Origin: Candidatus Parcubacteria bacterium
Lineage (GTDB): Bacteria; Patescibacteriota; Saccharimonadia; Saccharimonadales; Saccharimonadaceae
Reading direction: 5' to 3'
Assembly: GCA_023432475.1 (NCBI GenBank)
Contig: JAEYUN010000032.1
Location: forward strand, 1-14,671
Length of the DNA stretch: 14,671 nucleotides
In this document: piece after piece, positions 1-7,755 of the stretch
How positions within the stretch are numbered: position 1 is the stretch's first letter
Layout: each line of letters begins with the position of its first letter
Translations under genes and position numbers: made by a program
Notes under the pieces: model-generated
Told to the model about the DNA's origin: nothing
Seen by the model: the letters and a program-made list of their open reading frames with translations, nothing else
The model's database searches: none

Positions 1-202
1 AACCGACCAGTTAATTGTCGTTTTTAAAACTCTGGGAGATACGACTTGGCGGATGTTCGGGCCTGTCATCATAGGGGCGCTTATCGGTTATTGGACTGGC
101 GGTAAAAATGCGCCTGCTATCGGCGCAATCATTGGTTTGGCAGCAGCGGGAATTCTGGTCTGGCGTCAATATGTTAGTGTGACAAAGGAAAATAGCCCGT
201 GA
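1..202 (+). CDS. AtpI/AtpZ-like ATP synthase accessory membrane protein, 3' part
   Basis: The window opens inside this gene; 66 codons are readable in the frame starting at base 2, ending in TGA at 200-202. The visible part has a hydrophobic run with MFGPVIIGALIGYW, a short GGK turn, then a second hydrophobic segment (AIIGLAAAGILVW) and a charged tail ending KENSP. This two-helix hairpin directly upstream of atpB is what AtpI/AtpZ-type assembly factors look like; they are thought to help assemble the c-ring or carry divalent ions. The stop overlaps the GTG start of atpB by four bases (GTGA), so the two are probably translationally coupled. Family assignment rests on position and topology rather than on a diagnostic motif, and the N-terminus lies outside the window. 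Confidence 0.7.
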   Translation, partial: TDQLIVVFKTLGDTTWRMFGPVIIGALIGYWTGGKNAPAIGAIIGLAAAGILVWRQYVSVTKENSP

Positions 203-1011
203 CACCTTATTTTGCAGCTACCGGTCCCCATATCGACATCAAAGCCGAGGTACTGTTTCATATCGGGCCTATTGGCATCACTAACTCAATATTACTAGGA
301 CTGCTTGGCTACGCTTTGGTCTTGGGCGTACTTTTTTACGTCGTTTGGGCTATTCGTACGGGCAAGAAAAACAAGCTGGTTAGCCTGGTAACTTGGGGAT
401 ACGAGTCGCTACTCGGTCAAGTCGAGAGTATCGTCGGCGATAAGGCGAAAGCTCGCGCTATCGCGCCGCTACCGATCGCCCTATTTTTCATCATCCTGGT
501 TAATTACTGGTTAGGTATCTTGCCGTTCGTCGGACCAATTACCCTCGATGGTGTGCCGGTTTTCCGTGGTCTCATGGCTGACATGAACACAACCTTTGCG
601 CTGGCTATTATTAGTATGTTGGCGGTCCAAATATATGCTGCCAAAACTCATGGTTTTTTTGGTAATATTGGTCGCTACATCGTAAATCCTCTCAAAGATC
701 CGATAGGTTCTTTCGTCGGACTACTGGAAATTATTGCCGAGCTATCACGTCTGATCGCTCTTAGCCTGCGCTTGTTTGGCAATGTTTTCGCCGGTGAAGT
801 TTTACTTATCATGATAGGTTACATGACAAGTTATGCTGCCGGGATTGCCCTTTTGCCCTTCATGATCTTCGAGCTTTTCATTGGTTTTATTCAGGCTTAC
901 GTTTTCTTTATGCTGACAACGGTATTTATCTCGCTCGGGCTAGTTAGCCACGGCAACCATGATGACGATCACTCCCCTGCAGCTCGTAAACTTCAGGCGA
1001 ATGATGGATAA
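199..1011 (+). CDS. atpB: F1Fo-ATP synthase subunit a
   Basis: Membrane stator subunit that forms the two proton half-channels beside the c-ring. The 270-residue protein has five to six hydrophobic helices. The family signature LSLRLFGNVFAGE lies at about 188-200, with the essential arginine at R191 (equivalent of E. coli aR210); Q272-region equivalents fall in the last helix (FIQAYVFFMLT, about 230-240). The N-terminal part HIDIKAEVLFHIGPIGITNS matches the usual entry into the first helix. Start is GTG at 199, overlapping the upstream stop; no ATG gives a better fit and the family N-terminus is preserved. The C-terminal tail (HGNHDDDHSPAARK) is hydrophilic with a His/Asp cluster. It is the first complete gene of the operon, 31 bases before atpE. 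Confidence 0.97.
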   Translation: MTPYFAATGPHIDIKAEVLFHIGPIGITNSILLGLLGYALVLGVLFYVVWAIRTGKKNKLVSLVTWGYESLLGQVESIVGDKAKARAIAPLPIALFFIILVNYWLGILPFVGPITLDGVPVFRGLMADMNTTFALAIISMLAVQIYAAKTHGFFGNIGRYIVNPLKDPIGSFVGLLEIIAELSRLIALSLRLFGNVFAGEVLLIMIGYMTSYAAGIALLPFMIFELFIGFIQAYVFFMLTTVFISLGLVSHGNHDDDHSPAARKLQANDG

Positions 1012-1042
1012 TATAAGGTAACAATAAAGGAGAAATATTTCT

Positions 1043-1252
1043 ATGGAAGCACTTGCATTTGGTTTGACCTACGCTATTCCAGCCGCTTTTGCCGCGCTTG
1101 GTGCCGGTCTGATTGGTTCGGCCGCCTTAAACGCTGCTGGTCGTAACCCAGAGAAAATCAAAGATTTACAAGGCTTGATGATACTGGCTGTCGCTTTTGT
1201 CGATGCTCTGGCAATCATCGCTATCGTGGTAGCTATTATCGGACGAGGCTAA
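1043..1252 (+). CDS. atpE: F1Fo-ATP synthase subunit c (proton-type, Asp carrier)
   Basis: Proteolipid forming the rotating c-ring. The 69 residues make a helical hairpin: a Gly/Ala-rich first helix (FAALGAGLIGSAALNAAG), polar loop RNPEKIKD with the family's R-x-P-E pattern at 34-37, and a second helix with the ion-carrying acid in AVAFVDALAII at D54. Most bacteria have Glu here; Asp as in E. coli is the minority state. The sodium ligands of Na+-type rings are missing (A21 where Gln is expected, A55 where Ser/Thr is expected), so proton coupling is inferred. A strong Shine-Dalgarno AGGAG at 1028-1032 lies 10 bases before the ATG, fitting the need for high c expression. Confidence 0.97.
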   Translation: MEALAFGLTYAIPAAFAALGAGLIGSAALNAAGRNPEKIKDLQGLMILAVAFVDALAIIAIVVAIIGRG

Positions 1253-1255
1253 TCA

Positions 1256-1798
1256 ATGTTCAGTTCGGCTATCTTTTTGGCATCAACTGAGGCAACCGAA
1301 AGTGACCTGCTGGGTTCGCTGGGCATTGATGTTCAGCTGTTGGTACTCCAAAGCGTCGCTTTCTTACTGTTGCTCTTTGTGCTGGCCAGGTTTGTTTTCC
1401 CCACTCTTAACGCTATGCTCGAGCGCCGTGAAAAAACTATTGAGAGCAGTTTGAAGGCCGCAGCCGAAGCCGACGCAAAAGCGGCCGCTAGCGAGAAGCG
1501 CGTAGCCGAGTTGTTGCATCAAGCCCGGCAAGAAGCCGATGTTATATTGGCGACCGCTAAAGTTGAAGCTAGCGAACTGGTTGAGGCAGCCGAAACAAAA
1601 TCACGTAAACGTGCCGAACAAATAGTGGCTGATGCGGAAATTCAACTTGAAAAAGATATAACCAAAGCTCGCCAGCGCTTGCAAAAAGATACGCTAGAGC
1701 TAGTGGCTCATGCCACTGAACGCGTGTTAGGGTCTAGTGTTAATGCTGCGGTTGATAAAAAAATCATCGAACAAGCTCTTCGAGAGGTTGAAAAATGA
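1256..1798 (+). CDS. atpF: F1Fo-ATP synthase subunit b
   Basis: Peripheral stalk subunit, 180 residues. A short N-terminal segment is followed by one membrane helix at about 27-48 (LLVLQSVAFLLLLFVLARFV), the usual FPTLNAMLERREKTIE junction at 48-63, and a long Ala/Glu/Lys-rich coiled coil to about 160 that runs up the side of F1 to the delta subunit. The start lies three bases after the atpE stop. The stop is TGA in an ATGA overlap with atpH, so the two stalk proteins are coupled. Only one b-type gene is present, so a homodimer is likely. Confidence 0.95.
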   Translation: MFSSAIFLASTEATESDLLGSLGIDVQLLVLQSVAFLLLLFVLARFVFPTLNAMLERREKTIESSLKAAAEADAKAAASEKRVAELLHQARQEADVILATAKVEASELVEAAETKSRKRAEQIVADAEIQLEKDITKARQRLQKDTLELVAHATERVLGSSVNAAVDKKIIEQALREVEK

Positions 1799-2181
1799 GT
1801 CACTTAACTAGAAGAGAGCTGGCTTGCTACGCCGCCAACCAACTTGCCGAGGGTAATACTGGGGTTATTGATGAACTAGCAGGATATTTAATTCATGAAA
1901 GACGCCTCAAAGAAGTAGACCTTTTAGTTAGCGATATAGAGAACCTATTAGCCGAACGTAATATTGGCGTAGCGCATGTATCCAGCGCTCACCCGCTAGA
2001 CACCGGCGCCAGACAAGGCTTAATCGAGCTGTTGAAACATAAACTTAGCATCGACACACTGTATATTGCTGAGAATATCGAGCCTGAGCTGATCGGTGGT
2101 TTCAAAGCTCGGGCGGCTGGTCGCGAGATTGACACGACGCTGGCTAGCAAAGTCGATAGTCTAAAAAGGGTGAAAGTTTAA
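1795..2181 (+). CDS. atpH: F1Fo-ATP synthase subunit delta (short form)
   Basis: OSCP/delta subunit linking the b stalk to the top of F1. The C-terminal half has the family signature: ENIEPELIGGFKARAAG followed by REIDTTLASKVDSL, about residues 93-123, matching the VID..LLGG...R.G...D.S...RL pattern. The protein is only 128 residues against about 175-180 in most bacteria. The missing length comes from the N-terminal six-helix domain that contacts the alpha N-termini, which is reduced to about 60-85 residues. Start ATG overlaps the atpF stop by four bases and no in-frame upstream extension is available within the atpF overlap, so the short length seems genuine rather than a mis-called start. 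Confidence 0.9.
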   Translation: MSHLTRRELACYAANQLAEGNTGVIDELAGYLIHERRLKEVDLLVSDIENLLAERNIGVAHVSSAHPLDTGARQGLIELLKHKLSIDTLYIAENIEPELIGGFKARAAGREIDTTLASKVDSLKRVKV

Positions 2182-2191
2182 GGGAGAAGAT

Positions 2192-3721
2192 ATGAACGAT
2201 ATCAAGATTACGGAATTATCAAGCGAGCTCAAAAAGGCTATCGATAGACTGTCGGCCGAAAGTAGCGATTTCCATGAAGTCGGTATCGTCACGCGAGTCG
2301 GCGACGGTGTTGCCTGGATACACGGATTATCATCTGCGGGCTTCAATGAAGTAGTCATTATCGATACCGCGGATGGTGAGGTTGAGGCTTTTGTTCTCAA
2401 CCTTATGGAAGACGAAATCGGAGCCGTCTTGCTTGGTAGTGATCAAGGGGTGGCAGCCGGCAACCGGGTTCGACTAAAAGGTCAGGTTCTCAGTGTTCCG
2501 GTCGGCCCTGAACTGCTAGGCCGGGTGGTTAATCCGCTGGGCGTAGCGCTTGACGGTGGACCGGCTATAAAAACCAAACAAACCGGCTTAGTTGAACGTC
2601 CGGCTGTTGGCGTTATGGGTCGCAAAAGCGTCCACGAACCTTTGATGACCGGTATTATGGCAATCGATGCCATGTTCCCTATTGGCCGCGGCCAACGCGA
2701 GCTTATTATTGGTGACCGTCAAACCGGTAAAACGGCCATTGCACTTGATACTATGATCAACCAGGCCAAACAAAAAACTGGCGTCGTCAATGTTTACGTT
2801 GCCGTCGGTCAGAAATTGTCGAAAGTTGCACGACTTGTCGAGCGGCTAAAACAAGAAGGAGTGATGGAGCAGACTATCGTTGTTGCTACCGGCCCATCCG
2901 ACCCAGCCTCCCTGCTCTTTTTGGCGCCGTATGCCGGCACAGCTATGGGCGAGTATTTCCGTGACAACAGCGGACATGCCTTGATAATATACGATGACTT
3001 GTCGAAACACGCAGTAGCTTATCGGCAAATGTCGTTGTTGCTGCGTCGCCCGCCGGGCCGCGAAGCTTTTCCTGGTGACGTATTTTACTTACACTCCCGC
3101 CTACTGGAGCGGTCAGCTAAACTGTCCGACAACCTAGGTGCCGGCTCACTCACCGCCCTGCCTATTATTGAGACTCAGGCTGGTGATATCTCAGCCTATA
3201 TTCCAACCAACGTCATTTCGATAACCGATGGTCAAATATTCATGGAAACAGACCTGTTCTACCAAGGCATCCGTCCTGCCATTTCAGCCGGCCTGTCGGT
3301 CAGCCGGGTTGGCGGGGCTGCTCAGACCAAAGCCGTCAAAAGTGTTTCCGGACAACTCAAACTGGGCCTCAGTCAGTTCCGCGAACTGGCCAGTTTCGCG
3401 CAGTTTGGTAGCGATCTTGACGACGAAACCAAACAACAGATTGAACGCGGTCAAAGGTTAACTGAGCTACTCAAGCAACCGCAATACCAGCCGCTTAATA
3501 TCTGGCAACAAGTTGTTAGTATATATGCCGTTAACGCCGGCTTATTCGATGAGGTGCCGGTCGCCAAAATTAAACCAGCTCAAGCCGACCTGTTGACGCG
3601 ACTTCACAAAGATCACCCTAAAGAAATGGACGAGTTAAATAAAGGTGACAAAATGAGCGAGAAAACAGAAAAATTCGTCAAAGACTTAGCCGAAAAAATC
3701 GCGAAAGGCTTCAAAGAATAA
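2192..3721 (+). CDS. atpA: F1Fo-ATP synthase subunit alpha
   Basis: Non-catalytic nucleotide-binding subunit of F1, 509 residues, usual length. Visible in order: beta-barrel domain with GIVTRVGDGVAWIHGL (31-46), Walker A GDRQTGKT (174-181), Walker B region HALIIYDDLSKHA (262-274), and the arginine-finger segment SVSRVGGAAQTK (369-380, R372), which completes the catalytic site on beta. The C-terminal helical domain ends in a lysine/glutamate-rich tail (MSEKTEKFVKDLAEKIAKG). A good Shine-Dalgarno GGGAGAAG at 2182-2189 sits just before the ATG. The stop TAA is immediately followed by the atpG ATG with no gap. Confidence 0.98.
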   Translation: MNDIKITELSSELKKAIDRLSAESSDFHEVGIVTRVGDGVAWIHGLSSAGFNEVVIIDTADGEVEAFVLNLMEDEIGAVLLGSDQGVAAGNRVRLKGQVLSVPVGPELLGRVVNPLGVALDGGPAIKTKQTGLVERPAVGVMGRKSVHEPLMTGIMAIDAMFPIGRGQRELIIGDRQTGKTAIALDTMINQAKQKTGVVNVYVAVGQKLSKVARLVERLKQEGVMEQTIVVATGPSDPASLLFLAPYAGTAMGEYFRDNSGHALIIYDDLSKHAVAYRQMSLLLRRPPGREAFPGDVFYLHSRLLERSAKLSDNLGAGSLTALPIIETQAGDISAYIPTNVISITDGQIFMETDLFYQGIRPAISAGLSVSRVGGAAQTKAVKSVSGQLKLGLSQFRELASFAQFGSDLDDETKQQIERGQRLTELLKQPQYQPLNIWQQVVSIYAVNAGLFDEVPVAKIKPAQADLLTRLHKDHPKEMDELNKGDKMSEKTEKFVKDLAEKIAKGFKE

Positions 3722-4600
3722 ATGACTAGTACCAGGCAGCTTAAAGGTCGTATTCGGTCGGTTAGAAACACTCGGCAGATTACTAAAGCTATGGAAATGG
3801 TGGCGGCGAGCAAAATGCGTCGTTCACAGGATGCTACCAAAGCTTCAGCTCCCTACTTTCAAGCTGCTTCCAGCCTTTTAACTTTCTTAGCATCGCAAGT
3901 AGCAACCGACGAACACCCTTTATTTAAACGCCGCAAAATTAAACAGCGTCTGATAATTTTCATAACAGCCGACAAGGGCCTGGCTGGCGCCTACAACTCA
4001 AACGCCTATAAGAAATACATCGAACTGTTGCAGCGCGACAAAGAGCGCACTATTAAAACAAAAACTATAGCTGTCGGTCGTAAGGCATCCCAGTTTGTCA
4101 GTCGCCTTAAAGACACCGAAATCGTTGGTACATACGAGGATATACCCGACTATCCAGCTGGGCTGATTTTTACGACTATTCTAAATACGGCTACCGGTAT
4201 GTATGAACGCCAGGAAGTTGACGCCGTCACAGTTGTTTACACTAACTTTGTTAGTAGTATTCGCCAGGAAGCGGTTTGGATGCGTTTGCTGCCGGCTGGT
4301 ACTGAGCTCATGAGCGACCCATCAGAAATAAGCGACGATACCAGGGACGCTAAGTTCGAGCCTGACCCGGCTAGTCTACTCAACGCTGTGACACAGCGAT
4401 TAGTTAGCTCACGGCTATTTCAGGCTTTTTTGGATGCTCGGGCGGCCGAGCACAGTATGCGTATGCTGGCCATGAAAAACGCTAGTGACAATGCCGGCGA
4501 TATCGTTGACGCCTTGACACTTGAGATGAATAAAGCCCGTCAAGCCGGTATCACTCAGGAGCTTAGCGAGATCAGCGCCGGCGTGGAGGCAATGGGATGA
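3722..4600 (+). CDS. atpG: F1Fo-ATP synthase subunit gamma
   Basis: Central rotor shaft of F1, 292 residues, normal length. The N-terminal helix carries the signature IRSVRNTRQITKAMEMVAAS (11-30) that enters the alpha3beta3 cavity, the middle Rossmann-like part has FITADKGLAGAYNSN, and the C-terminal helix has MRMLAMKNASDNAGD followed by LTLEMNKARQAGITQE. The start directly abuts the atpA stop, without a strong Shine-Dalgarno of its own, so translation probably depends on ribosomes finishing atpA. The stop overlaps the next, unfamiliar small gene by four bases (ATGA), which is unusual because atpD normally follows here. Confidence 0.97.
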   Translation: MTSTRQLKGRIRSVRNTRQITKAMEMVAASKMRRSQDATKASAPYFQAASSLLTFLASQVATDEHPLFKRRKIKQRLIIFITADKGLAGAYNSNAYKKYIELLQRDKERTIKTKTIAVGRKASQFVSRLKDTEIVGTYEDIPDYPAGLIFTTILNTATGMYERQEVDAVTVVYTNFVSSIRQEAVWMRLLPAGTELMSDPSEISDDTRDAKFEPDPASLLNAVTQRLVSSRLFQAFLDARAAEHSMRMLAMKNASDNAGDIVDALTLEMNKARQAGITQELSEISAGVEAMG

Positions 4601-4842
4601 AAGTAACGCCGAAAACACTGCGGACTATATTTCTAGTTATCGCCGCGTTTGCAGTGGCAATCGTCATCTTTGCGGCATTTAAGATTTTCGCTAGCCCCAA
4701 GTCGTACGTTGATGAACATGGCTGTACCTGGCAGGAAATGACCCCTTTACAACTGTCAGACTATTCTGATGGCAGCAAAAATTACGAAGTCAAATCAGCC
4801 GGTAATAAACATTACCTTATGAGTGAATGTAAGGAGCCGTAA
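4597..4842 (+). CDS. Unrecognised 81-residue single-pass membrane protein inside the atp operon
   Basis: I do not recognise the family. Seen: a basic N-terminus (MKVTPKTLRT), one hydrophobic helix at about 10-32, then a polar domain of about 50 residues with two cysteines (C43, C78), several aromatic residues and the end SECKEP. By the positive-inside rule the N-terminus is cytoplasmic and the C-terminal domain faces outside, where C43 and C78 could form a disulfide. The helix lacks a clear signal-peptidase site, so it is more likely an anchor. Evidence that it is real: ATGA overlap with atpG, strong Shine-Dalgarno GGAGG at 4585-4589 seven bases before the ATG, and only two bases to atpD. Position suggests a role linked to ATP synthase expression, assembly or anchoring, but that is inference. 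Confidence 0.85.
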   Translation: MKVTPKTLRTIFLVIAAFAVAIVIFAAFKIFASPKSYVDEHGCTWQEMTPLQLSDYSDGSKNYEVKSAGNKHYLMSECKEP

Positions 4843-4844
4843 AT

Positions 4845-6242
4845 ATGAAAACGTCAAAGGAGAATAAAGTGACTAAGCAGACAGGAAAAATTATCCAGAT
4901 AGTTGGTGTGGTGGTTGATATCGAATTCGACAATAAAAACCTCCCGGCCATTTACGAAGCGCTACGCGTGCCGCATGGTAAAAATGTTGTGACTCTAGAA
5001 GTAGCTCAGCATCTTGACGAGCGAACCGTACGGACTGTTAGTTTGCAAAGTACTGATGGCTTGAAGCGAGGCGATAAGGTTGAGGCTACCGGTAGTCCTA
5101 TTAACGTACCAGTGGGGCCCGAGACACAGGGGCGGGTGTTTAACGTCGTTGGCGAGCCGATCGACGGCCAGCCTGCCCCGAAAGGCAAAACTGCACCGAT
5201 CCACCGTGAACCGCCGACGCTTTCTGAACAGAGCAACAAAACCGAGATACTCGAAACCGGTATTAAAGTTATCGACCTGATCGCACCAATCGCCAAAGGC
5301 GGCAAAGTCGGTTTATTTGGCGGGGCCGGCGTTGGTAAAACGGTACTAATCCAAGAACTCATCAATAACATAGCCAAGTTTCATTCGGGTAATAGCGTGT
5401 TTGCTGGCGTCGGTGAACGTACCCGCGAAGGTAACGACCTGTACTATGAAATGAAAGAGGCTGGTGTGCTCGACAAAACTAGCCTGGTATTTGGACAGAT
5501 GAACGAGCCACCGGGTGCCCGCTTACGGGTAGCTCTGTCCGGCCTGGCGATGGCTGAAGCTTTCCGAGACGAAGGTAAGGACGTGTTGCTATTTATCGAT
5601 AATATTTTCCGCTTTACTCAAGCCGGTTCGGAAGTCTCTGCCCTGCTTGGTCGCCTACCGAGCGCTGTCGGTTACCAACCGAACCTGCAACAAGAGATGG
5701 GTGCTTTGCAAGAGCGGATTACTTCTACTAAAAAAGGCTCAATCACCTCAGTCCAAGCTGTCTATGTACCGGCTGACGACTTGACCGATCCGGCGCCGGC
5801 GACCACCTTTGCCCACCTTGACTCAACCATCGTTTTGAACCGGGCACTGACCGAAATCGGTATCTACCCGGCTGTTGACCCGCTCGACTCCAGCTCGACC
5901 ATTCTCGACCCGGAAATCGTCGGTGAAGAACATTACCGCGTTACCCGCGAAGTCCAGCGGGTACTGCAGTCTTACAAAGAGCTGCAGGATATTATCGCTA
6001 TTCTTGGCATGGAAGAGCTATCCGATGACCAAAAGCAGACTGTCGCGCGCGCTCGTCGCCTGCAACGCTTCCTGGCCCAGCCTTTCTACGTGGCTGAACA
6101 GTTTACCGGTAATCCAGGCGCCTACATCAAGCTCGAAGATACCGTGCGTGACTGCACCGACATTTTGTCGGGTAAATACGACAATAAACCTGAGAGTTGG
6201 TTCTATATGGCTGGCAGCTCGCTCGATAAGAAAAAGGACTGA
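4845..6242 (+). CDS. atpD: F1Fo-ATP synthase subunit beta
   Basis: Catalytic subunit of F1. Numbering from the ATG at 4845 (465 residues): beta-barrel start TGKIIQIVGVVVDIEF (13-28), Walker A GGAGVGKT (159-166), catalytic glutamate in GVGERTREGND (E191, R192), Walker B DVLLFIDNIFRFTQAGSE (246-263), and a DELSEED-like motif MEELSDD near the C-terminus. All catalytic residues are present. Two starts are possible: ATG 4845 with AAGGAG at 4831-4836, and in-frame GTG 4869 with AAAGGAG at 4856-4862. The GTG start would give 457 residues and an N-terminus closer to the family norm; the ATG adds eight mostly polar residues. I keep the ATG but cannot exclude the GTG. Confidence 0.98.
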   Translation: MKTSKENKVTKQTGKIIQIVGVVVDIEFDNKNLPAIYEALRVPHGKNVVTLEVAQHLDERTVRTVSLQSTDGLKRGDKVEATGSPINVPVGPETQGRVFNVVGEPIDGQPAPKGKTAPIHREPPTLSEQSNKTEILETGIKVIDLIAPIAKGGKVGLFGGAGVGKTVLIQELINNIAKFHSGNSVFAGVGERTREGNDLYYEMKEAGVLDKTSLVFGQMNEPPGARLRVALSGLAMAEAFRDEGKDVLLFIDNIFRFTQAGSEVSALLGRLPSAVGYQPNLQQEMGALQERITSTKKGSITSVQAVYVPADDLTDPAPATTFAHLDSTIVLNRALTEIGIYPAVDPLDSSSTILDPEIVGEEHYRVTREVQRVLQSYKELQDIIAILGMEELSDDQKQTVARARRLQRFLAQPFYVAEQFTGNPGAYIKLEDTVRDCTDILSGKYDNKPESWFYMAGSSLDKKKD

Positions 6243-6247
6243 TAAAA

Positions 6248-6673
6248 GTGAAACTTGAACTGGTTACGCTGGCTGGCGTTAAATTATCACAAGACGTCTA
6301 CGAAGTAATTATTCCGACAACGGACGGTGAAATATCGGTTTTCCCAGGACACGAACCATTGGTCACGGTGGCTAGAAACGGTATTTTGACCGTGCGCTAT
6401 CACAAACAAGATGGTCCGGAGCGTTTAGAGCGCTTCGCTATCAGTGGCGGTGTGGTCGAAATTAGTAGTGACGGCGTTCGTATTTTGGTTGATGAAGCTG
6501 ATCATGGCGACGATATTATCGAGGCCGAGACTCAGGCTGCTTTGGAGCGCGCCATACAAATGCGTGACGAGGCCGCTGACCAAGTCGAGCTTGAAAAGGC
6601 CCACCAGCTCATTGACCGCCACGCTATTAGACTGAAACTGGCTGAGTTGCAACGGTTGAAACCGCCGCAATAA
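6248..6673 (+). CDS. atpC: F1Fo-ATP synthase subunit epsilon
   Basis: Rotor-foot subunit that couples gamma to the c-ring and can inhibit hydrolysis. The 141 residues comprise a beta-sandwich (1-87) with the signature TDGEISVFPGHEPLVT at 25-40 and the GGVVEI strand, followed by a helical hairpin at about 90-138 rich in Glu, Ala and Lys, so the regulatory C-terminal domain is present. Start is GTG at 6248, five bases after the atpD stop, with AAGGA at 6234-6238. It ends the operon and overlaps the convergent dihydrouridine synthase gene by 47 bases; I see no intrinsic terminator after it. Confidence 0.96.
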   Translation: MKLELVTLAGVKLSQDVYEVIIPTTDGEISVFPGHEPLVTVARNGILTVRYHKQDGPERLERFAISGGVVEISSDGVRILVDEADHGDDIIEAETQAALERAIQMRDEAADQVELEKAHQLIDRHAIRLKLAELQRLKPPQ

Positions 6674-7601
6674 TGCGCCGGGCTTCACTGGTGCTGGTGG
6701 TATGCATCAGCTTATCGCGTACTTCACTAGCGCCCTCAAAATCTCGAACATATATCTTAAAAAAGCGTTTCAAAGTATCGTAGGGCCGACCCGTCATCTC
6801 GACGTAGCGGTCGTACGTATCAAGATGATAACGTAATAATTCAAGTAATTGGTTTTTAAGCTCAGCTTCGTTAGGTAGGTTTTTCCTAAACGCAAGTGGG
6901 TTATGAAATATACCACGTCCTATCATGACGCCGTCGACGCCGTATTTTTCAACTAGTTTGAGGCCATGCGTACGATCTTCAATGTCACCATTTATGATCA
7001 GCAAAGTCTGTGGCGCCAGTTCGTCTCGTAATTTTTTGATGTCTGGTATCAACTCAAAGTGAGCCGGCACTTTACTCATTTCTTTCTTGGTGCGTAGATG
7101 GACCGTTAGCGCTACCAGGTCTTGTTTTAGCAGCGTAGCTAACCAGTCGCGCCATTCCTCTACTCGGCTATAGCCAAGTCTAGTTTTAACGCTGACCGGT
7201 AAGCCGGCTAATTTGGCGGCCGCTATGGCCTCGACGGCCAGGTCTGGTTTTAGTATTAGGGCGGAACCGCCGCTTTTAACTGCGCTTTTAGCCGGACAAC
7301 CCATATTTATATCAATACCATCAAAGCCTAGACGGGCGCAGTGGTGCGCTAGAGCCTCCATGTCACCGACCTCTCCGCCCCATATTTGGGCGACTATCGG
7401 CTTTTCGTCGTCAGTTTTATATAACCGTCCACGAACAGCTTTCTCGCCGGCATGCACCCAGCCGGTCGCGTTGGTAAACTCGGTAAAGAACACATCCGGG
7501 GCACCAGCTTTTTTGACGACATGACGAAATACGACGTCGGTGACGGCTTCCATTGGTGCGAGCACGAAAAACGGTTTATCGAGTCTATCCCAAAAATTCA
7601 T
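6627..7601 (-). CDS. dus: tRNA-dihydrouridine synthase (Dus family, DusB-like)
   Basis: FMN-dependent reductase converting uridine to dihydrouridine in the tRNA D-loop, cytoplasmic. Motifs, numbered from the longer TTG start: FMN-barrel entry VLAPMEAVTD (17-26), PIVAQIWGG (72-80), active-site loop DINMGCPAKSAVKSGGSAL with catalytic cysteine C106, VSVKTRLGY, HLRTK, and phosphate-binding NGDIED and GVMIGRGIFHNP. The DINMGCPAK wording is closest to DusB. I place the start at ATG 7601 (324 residues), because a TATAAT at 7616-7621 would start transcription downstream of the alternative in-frame TTG at 7613; the TTG form would have 328 residues. The 3' end runs 47 bases into atpC on the other strand. 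Confidence 0.95.
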   Translation of the reverse strand: MNFWDRLDKPFFVLAPMEAVTDVVFRHVVKKAGAPDVFFTEFTNATGWVHAGEKAVRGRLYKTDDEKPIVAQIWGGEVGDMEALAHHCARLGFDGIDINMGCPAKSAVKSGGSALILKPDLAVEAIAAAKLAGLPVSVKTRLGYSRVEEWRDWLATLLKQDLVALTVHLRTKKEMSKVPAHFELIPDIKKLRDELAPQTLLIINGDIEDRTHGLKLVEKYGVDGVMIGRGIFHNPLAFRKNLPNEAELKNQLLELLRYHLDTYDRYVEMTGRPYDTLKRFFKIYVRDFEGASEVRDKLMHTTSTSEARRIIAAVSTVATQPVSV

Positions 7602-7615
7602 AATTTCACTCAAGT

Positions 7616-7637
7616 ATTATACCTACTAAATATTATA
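7616..7637 (-). promoter_or_regulatory. Candidate -10 boxes for dus
   Basis: On the minus strand two TATAAT hexamers lie close together, at 7621-7616 and 7637-7632, with no good -35 at standard spacing for either. The nearer one would start transcription at about 7609, giving a leader of only about 8 bases before ATG 7601. The farther one would leave room for the AGG-like ribosome site before TTG 7613. Which is used decides the dus start. Confidence 0.45.
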
Positions 7638-7640
7638 ATT

Positions 7641-7662
7641 GCCTGGACGTTGCCATCCAGGC
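7641..7662. repeat. Inverted repeat, 7-bp stem, 8-base loop
   Basis: GCCTGGA at 7641-7647 pairs with TCCAGGC at 7656-7662. It lies between the tRNA-Pro region and dus. On the minus strand it is followed by AATTATAATATTT, which is AT-rich but not a proper T-run, so it is at best a weak terminator for tRNA-Pro transcripts. Confidence 0.6.
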
Positions 7663-7679
7663 TCGGGGGGTTATTGGGC

Positions 7680-7755
7680 GGGCGGCGCGGAGACGTTATC
7701 TTTTAGTGGCCGGGGTCGAGTCGACCACCAATCACTAACGATCTCCACGCCGCCC
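7680..7755 (-). repeat. Long imperfect inverted repeat downstream of tRNA-Pro
   Basis: Bases 7680-7693 pair with 7742-7755 over 14 positions with one G-U wobble, then 7694-7698 pairs with 7736-7740 past a bulged base, and an inner GGTCG/CGACC hairpin (7714-7718 with 7722-7726) caps it. The result is a roughly 76-nt extended hairpin. It lies 53 bases downstream of the tRNA-Pro 3' end on the same strand and no credible ORF covers it. It may be a stable 3' extension of the tRNA transcript or a separate small RNA; the function is unknown. No T-run follows it directly. Confidence 0.65.

Noticed and set aside
7602..7613. Four-residue N-terminal extension of dus from TTG 7613
   Set aside because: Kept only as an alternative: the nearest -10 box would start transcription downstream of this TTG, and the ATG at 7601 fits the family N-terminus.
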